Source: Gammaproteobacteria bacterium (GTDB lineage Bacteria; Pseudomonadota; Gammaproteobacteria; Steroidobacterales; Steroidobacteraceae). From it: DNA of 8,707 bases. Below, in pieces: positions 4,961 through 8,707 of the stretch; the first letter of the stretch is position 1, and the number at the start of each line of letters is the position of its first letter. The stretch is taken from NCBI GenBank assembly GCA_005877705.1, contig VBNY01000122.1:1-8707 (forward strand), written 5' to 3'. Position numbers and translations under genes: made by a program. The notes under the pieces are model-generated. The model had not been told where the DNA came from and did not search any database. It was given only the letters and a program-made list of their open reading frames with translations.

Positions 4961-6879
4961 ACCGTTTGGCGCCCGCGGCTGTCGAGCTCGATGCGGAGCC
5001 GTTCGGCGAACGTCTCCGGGGACATCGTGCCCAGGTCCTTGCCGTTTCGGGTGCGCACTGAAAGCAGATGTGCGGCCACTTCCTTGTCGCCCGCGACCAA
5101 GAGATACGGAACACGCTGCAGCGTGTGCTCGCGGATCTTAAAGCCGACTTTCTCGTTGCGCAAGTCGGACTCCACCAGAAAACCCTGATTTTTCAGGGTT
5201 TCCGTGACAGCGCCGACATATCCGTCCTGCCGCTCGGTGATGCTCAGGACCACCGCCTGGACGGGCGCGAGCCAGGCCGGCAGACGCCCGGCATGGTGCT
5301 CCAGAAGGATCGCGAAAAACCGCTCGAGAGAGCCGAAAGTCGCGCGGTGAAGCATCACGGGTGTGCGCTTGGCGCTGTGCTCGTCGATGTAGTACGCGCC
5401 GAGCCTGCCCGGCAGATTCAGATCCACCTGCAGCGTGCCGCACTGCCAGTCGCGGCCGATCGCATCTCTCAGAACGAACTCGAGCTTGGGACCGTAGAAG
5501 GCGCCCTCGCCGCGATTCAGGGCGTATTCGATACCCGCGGCGCGTGAGGCGGCCTTGAGGGCCTCTTCCGCCCGGTCCCATACTTCGTCAGTGCCGACGC
5601 GCTTCGGCGGGCGGTCCGCGAACTTGATGCGCACGTCCTCAAAGCCGAAGTCTGCATAGATCTCCAGGATCTGCTTCGTGACTGCGACACACTCTGCGGT
5701 GATCTGCGCCTCGGTGATGAAGATGTGCGCATCATCCTGGGTGAAAGCGCGAACGCGCATCAGGCCGTGCAGCGCCCCCGACGGCTCGTAGCGATGCACC
5801 TTGCCGAATTCGGCAAGGCGCAGCGGCAGCTCCCGGTAACTCCTCAGGCCGTGCTTGAAGATCTGCACGTGCCCCGGGCAGTTCATCGGCTTGATGGCGT
5901 ACAGCCGCTCATCGGGGGTCTTGGTGAGATACATGCTCTCACCGAACTTCTCGAGGTGCCCCGATTGCTGCCAGAGCGTGGCGTCCATGAGCTCGGGCGC
6001 ATTGACCTCTTGGTAGCCGGCGGCCCGCTGCCGCTCGCGCATGAAGCCGATCAGCGTCTGGAAGACACGCCAGCCCTTGGGGTGCCAGAACACCGCGCCC
6101 GGCGCCTCCTCCTGCATGTGGAACAGGTCGAGCTCCCGGCCTATGCGCCGGTGATCGCGCTTCTCCGCTTCCTCGAGCCGGTGCAGGTACTCCTCGAGCT
6201 GCTTCCTGTCGGCCCAGGCTGTGCCGTAGATGCGCTGGAGCATCTCGTTGCGCGAGTCTCCGCGCCAATAAGCGCCCGCGACCTTGGTGAGCTTGAAGGC
6301 CTTCAACTTCCCCGTGGAAGGCACGTGCGGGCCACGGCAGAGATCGACCCAATTGCCCTGGCCGTACAGGCTGATCTCCTCTTTCTCGGGAATGCTCGCG
6401 ATGATCTCGGCCTTGTAGATCTCGCCGAGGTTCCTGAAGAACGTCACCGCCTCATCACGTGACAGAACGCGACGGGTCACCTTTTGGTCCGCCTTGGCGA
6501 GCTCGGCCATTTTGGCCTCGATCGCCGCGAGATCCTCGGTCGTGAACGGGCGCTCGTAGGCAAAGTCGTAGTAGAAGCCGTCCTCGATGACCGGGCCGAT
6601 GGTCACCTGCGCATCCGGGAACAGCTCTTTGACCGCCTGCGCGAGCAGGTGGGCGGTCGAGTGGCGGATGATGTCCAACCCGTCCGCATCCTTGTCCGTG
6701 ACGATAGCGAGGTTGGCATCGTCGGCGATCACGTAGGAGGTGTCGACCAGCTTGCCGTTCACTCGGCCGGCGAGAGCGGCCTTGCGCAAGCCCGCGCCGA
6801 TACCGGCCGCGACCTCGTCCACCGTCACGGGGTGGTCGAAGCGGCGTTGACTGCCGTCCGGCAGAGTCACGACAGGCAT
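4951..6879 (-). CDS. thrS: Threonine-tRNA ligase
   Basis: This 642-residue class II synthetase has the same length as E. coli ThrRS and charges tRNA-Thr in the cytoplasm. Domains in order: TGS domain (1-62, MPVVTLPDGSQRRF); editing domain (about 65-225), with H73 and H77 in IRHSTAHLLA and C181 and H185 in DLCRGPHVP, the site that removes mischarged serine; catalytic core (about 240-535), with motif 2 around AEFGKVHRYEPSGALHGLMR (357-374); zinc ligands C334 (PMNCPGH), H385 (DDAHIF) and H511 (VMLHRATFGS), at the same numbers as in E. coli; and the C-terminal anticodon-binding domain (about 540-642). No key residue is missing. The ATG at 6879 is supported by the family N-terminus, although the ribosome binding site is weak. 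It lies 106 nt after tRNA-Val, and the infC ribosome binding site is inside its last codons. Confidence 0.99.
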   Translation of the reverse strand: MPVVTLPDGSQRRFDHPVTVDEVAAGIGAGLRKAALAGRVNGKLVDTSYVIADDANLAIVTDKDADGLDIIRHSTAHLLAQAVKELFPDAQVTIGPVIEDGFYYDFAYERPFTTEDLAAIEAKMAELAKADQKVTRRVLSRDEAVTFFRNLGEIYKAEIIASIPEKEEISLYGQGNWVDLCRGPHVPSTGKLKAFKLTKVAGAYWRGDSRNEMLQRIYGTAWADRKQLEEYLHRLEEAEKRDHRRIGRELDLFHMQEEAPGAVFWHPKGWRVFQTLIGFMRERQRAAGYQEVNAPELMDATLWQQSGHLEKFGESMYLTKTPDERLYAIKPMNCPGHVQIFKHGLRSYRELPLRLAEFGKVHRYEPSGALHGLMRVRAFTQDDAHIFITEAQITAECVAVTKQILEIYADFGFEDVRIKFADRPPKRVGTDEVWDRAEEALKAASRAAGIEYALNRGEGAFYGPKLEFVLRDAIGRDWQCGTLQVDLNLPGRLGAYYIDEHSAKRTPVMLHRATFGSLERFFAILLEHHAGRLPAWLAPVQAVVLSITERQDGYVGAVTETLKNQGFLVESDLRNEKVGFKIREHTLQRVPYLLVAGDKEVAAHLLSVRTRNGKDLGTMSPETFAERLRIELDSRGRQTVEG

Positions 6880-6934
6880 GCTTCAAGACTCTCGCAAGTA
6901 ACAAAAGATCATCGCCGCGCGGGCTTCTCGTAAG

Positions 6935-6979
6935 AGAGGGCGCCCTTCAGGCCATCCTTACCCTAAAGGAACGCCCTCT
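6935..6979 (-). promoter_or_regulatory. Nested stem-loop in the tRNA-Val to thrS leader
   Basis: In the minus-strand RNA an outer 8-bp perfect stem AGAGGGCG/CGCCCUCU (6979-6972 with 6942-6935) encloses a smaller hairpin UCCUU-UAGGGU-AAGGA (6970-6955). No U-run follows the outer stem, so it does not look like an intrinsic terminator. It lies about 55-100 nt before the thrS start. E. coli thrS is repressed by ThrRS binding leader hairpins that imitate the tRNA-Thr anticodon arm, and the inner loop here contains GGU, a threonine anticodon. An operator role is therefore possible but unproven. It could instead be a processing or 3'-end structure of the tRNA transcript. Confidence 0.4.
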
Positions 6980-6985
6980 TCTGGC

Positions 6986-7060
6986 TGGTAGGCGCGAGTG
7001 GGATCGAACCACCGACCACCACCATGTCAAGGTGATGCTCTACCACTGAGCTACGCGCCT
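6986..7060 (-). tRNA. tRNA-Val(GAC)
   Basis: This 75-nt tRNA folds into a full cloverleaf on the minus strand. The acceptor stem is AGGCGCG/CGCGCCT (7 bp, perfect). The D arm is GCTC-AGTGGTA-GAGC. The anticodon arm is TCACC-TTGACAT-GGTGG with anticodon GAC, which reads valine codons GUC and GUU. The variable loop is TGGTC, and the T arm is GGTGG-TTCGATC-CCACT. The discriminator is A and the CCA end is encoded (6988-6986). The anticodon arm and flanks resemble E. coli tRNA-Val(GAC). It lies between uvrB and thrS and may share a transcript with thrS, since no terminator is evident between them. Confidence 0.97.
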
Positions 7061-7085
7061 GAAACTCAAGCGATGGGGGCCGCGA

Positions 7086-7114
7086 ACGATACAAGAGGCG
7101 CGCCACCGAAGCAA
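7086..7114 (-). promoter_or_regulatory. Candidate sigma70 promoter for tRNA-Val (and possibly thrS)
   Basis: On the minus strand TTGCTT (7114-7109) and TATCGT (7091-7086) are separated by exactly 17 bp. The -10 is followed by a GC-rich discriminator (TCGCGGCCCCC, ending near 7075), the type seen at growth-rate and stringently controlled stable-RNA promoters. The likely transcript start near 7079 would give a short 5' leader of about 20 nt before the mature tRNA. Hexamer matches are moderate (3/6 and 4/6); the spacing, discriminator and position make it convincing. Confidence 0.6.
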
Positions 7115-7144
7115 GCTAACACCAGCCATTCCAAGCACTTACAT

Positions 7145-7183
7145 CTGCCGCGGGAACCTGAGGGAAAGCCAGCGGAGCGGCAG
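7145..7183 (-). other. Inverted repeat just after uvrB
   Basis: CTGCCGC and GCGGCAG form a 7-bp GC-rich stem (7183-7177 with 7151-7145) around a 25-nt loop, starting about 10 nt after the uvrB stop. The sequence after it on the minus strand (ATGTAAGTG) has no U-run, so it is not a standard intrinsic terminator. It may protect the 3' end of the uvrB mRNA or be chance in GC-rich DNA. Confidence 0.25.
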
Positions 7184-7192
7184 CGGCGCGCA

Positions 7193-8707
7193 TCAGCCGG
7201 TCAGCGAGACCGCCAGACCGAGCTCAAGCTGCTTCAGTCGATCGATCTCATCGCGCAGCTTCGCCGCTTCTTCGAACTCGAGGTTGCGGGCCTTCTTGAA
7301 CATCTCGGTTTCCAGCCTCTTGATCTGCCGGACCAAGGCTTCGGGACGCAGGTCCGCAGGAGCTGCCGCGGCGCCTTTGCCCCGGCCTCGGCCGCCCGGC
7401 GCTGCGCCCTCCGCTCGCGCGCCCTCCATGATATCCGCCACGGCTTTCTGGATTCCGCGGGGCGTAATGCCGTGGGCGGCGTTGTAGTCGAGCTGCTTGC
7501 TGCGGCGGCGGTTGGTTTCGTCGATCGCACGCTGCATGGAGCCGGTCGCCTTGTCCGCGTAGAGAATCGCGCGCCCGTGGATGTTGCGCGCGGCGCGCCC
7601 GATCGTCTGGACCAGCGAGTTGTCGGAGCGCAGGAAGCCCTCCTTGTCAGCATCGAGGATCGCAACCAAGGCCACCTCGGGCAGGTCGAGCCCCTCGCGC
7701 AGCAAGTTGATGCCGACCAGCACGTCGAATCGGCCGAGCCGCAGGTCGCGGATGATCTCGGTGCGCTCGACCGTCTCGATGTCGGCATGCAGGTAACGCA
7801 CCCGCACACCGTGCTCGCGCAGATAATCCGTCAGATCTTCCGCCATGCGCTTCGTGAGTGTCGTGATGAGCACGCGCTCACCGTGCTCGACGCACTTGCG
7901 GATCTCCGAGAGCACATCGTCCACCTGAGTGCCGACCGGGCGTACCTCGACGTCCGGGTCGACAAGTCCCGTGGGCCTCACCACCTGCTCGACGACTTGA
8001 GCGGAATGCGCCGCTTCGTAACCGCCCGGCGTCGCCGACACAAAGATCATCTGCGGCGCGAGCTGTTCCCACTCCTCGAATTTCAACGGCCGATTGTCGA
8101 GCGCCGAGGGCAGCCGGAAGCCGTATTCCACCAGCACCTCCTTGCGCGAACGATCGCCGCGGTACATCGCGCCGAGCTGCGGGATCGTCTGGTGACTTTC
8201 GTCAATGAACAGCAATGCATTGCGGGGCAGATAGTCGAACAGGCACGGCGGCGGCTCGCCCGGCGCGCGGCCGGACAGATAGCGGGAGTAATTCTCGATG
8301 CCCGCGCAATAGCCCACCTCTTTGATCATTTCCATGTCGAACATCGTGCGCTGCTCGAGCCGCTGCGCTTCGAGCAGCTTGCCCGCATCACGCAGCTCCT
8401 TGAGCCGCGCGCGCAGGTCGTCGCGAATCTGATCGACGGCGCCGACCAGCCGCTCGCGCGGCGTTACGTAATGAGTGCCGGGGTAAACCGTAAAACGCGG
8501 GACCTTGCGCGAGATCGCGCCCGTCAGCGGATCGAACAGCGTGATCGAGTCGATCGCATCGTCAAACAGCTCGACCCGCACCGCCTCGCGCTCCGACTCC
8601 GCCGGAAAGATGTCGATGACATCGCCGCGCACCCGATACGTTCCCTGCGTGAGGTCGAGCTCGTTGCGCGTGTATTGCATGTCCGCGAGACGGCGCAGCA
8701 GCTTTCT
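7193..8707 (-). CDS. uvrB: UvrABC system protein B, N-terminus beyond the window
   Basis: The frame runs from the right edge to the TGA at 7195-7193 and gives 504 residues. Roughly 165-170 N-terminal residues of the usual ~670, including the Walker A motif, lie outside. UvrB is loaded on damaged DNA by UvrA, verifies the lesion and recruits UvrC for incision. Visible in order (fragment numbering): helicase motif DESH at about 169-172; GDRSRKEVLVEYGFRLPSAL (about 184-203); VSATPG (about 223-228); TLTKRMAEDL (about 283-292); LREGLDLPEV with ILDADKEGFLRS (about 336-361); QTIGRAARN (about 367-375); a Gly/Ala-rich linker (about 430-450); and a C-terminal UVR domain (about 457-495, NLEFEEAAKLRDEID) that binds UvrC. 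The ATG at 8680 is internal: the codons before it (RKLLRRLAD) are still UvrB, matching LRRLAELQYARN in E. coli. Confidence 0.98.
   Translation of the reverse strand, partial: RKLLRRLADMQYTRNELDLTQGTYRVRGDVIDIFPAESEREAVRVELFDDAIDSITLFDPLTGAISRKVPRFTVYPGTHYVTPRERLVGAVDQIRDDLRARLKELRDAGKLLEAQRLEQRTMFDMEMIKEVGYCAGIENYSRYLSGRAPGEPPPCLFDYLPRNALLFIDESHQTIPQLGAMYRGDRSRKEVLVEYGFRLPSALDNRPLKFEEWEQLAPQMIFVSATPGGYEAAHSAQVVEQVVRPTGLVDPDVEVRPVGTQVDDVLSEIRKCVEHGERVLITTLTKRMAEDLTDYLREHGVRVRYLHADIETVERTEIIRDLRLGRFDVLVGINLLREGLDLPEVALVAILDADKEGFLRSDNSLVQTIGRAARNIHGRAILYADKATGSMQRAIDETNRRRSKQLDYNAAHGITPRGIQKAVADIMEGARAEGAAPGGRGRGKGAAAAPADLRPEALVRQIKRLETEMFKKARNLEFEEAAKLRDEIDRLKQLELGLAVSLTG

Noticed and set aside
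5725..6462. Plus-strand open frame (245 codons) opposite thrS
   Set aside because: It is fully antisense to conserved ThrRS catalytic and editing domains and shows no domain or ribosome binding site of its own.
6935..6979. Intrinsic terminator after tRNA-Val
   Set aside because: The stem is plausible but no U-run follows it on either strand, and the loop is large and itself structured.

Overview
This window reads as core chromosome from a GC-rich gammaproteobacterium (GC looks somewhat above 60% by eye, not counted). Three things point there. The gene order is thrS-infC-rpmI-rplT-pheS-pheT-ihfA-merR. A near-canonical 99-residue IHF alpha lies directly behind pheT. The protein sequences follow the E. 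coli versions closely, for example the ThrRS zinc ligands fall at the same residue numbers. I cannot name a genus.

Every supported gene lies on the minus strand, so transcription runs from high to low coordinates. At the right edge is most of uvrB (nucleotide excision repair), missing its N-terminal part. A 132-bp gap follows, holding a good promoter candidate with a GC-rich discriminator, then tRNA-Val(GAC). A 106-nt leader with a nested stem-loop precedes thrS. Next come infC (initiated at ATA, 3 nt after the thrS stop), a 103-nt structured gap, rpmI, rplT, pheS, pheT, ihfA, and the first 25 codons of a MerR-family regulator that overlaps the end of ihfA by 20 bp.

The operon joins translation initiation (IF3), large-subunit assembly (L35, L20) and two aminoacyl-tRNA synthetases (ThrRS, PheRS alpha and beta) with the nucleoid protein IHF alpha. 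Spacing from rpmI down to merR is very tight (2-16 bp, or overlapping), which suggests one co-transcribed unit with translational coupling. Candidate control points are the tRNA promoter, the thrS leader, the non-AUG infC start and the infC-rpmI leader.

The main anomaly is pheS. Its reading frame breaks about 40 codons in. About 53 nt that encode the conserved turn of the N-terminal tRNA-binding coiled coil are missing, and the rest of the gene continues in another frame. Everything around it is intact and the gene is normally essential, so a sequencing or assembly error is at least as likely as a real lesion. I see no mobile element, CRISPR array, phage gene or clearly new system; this is mostly an ordinary housekeeping region.
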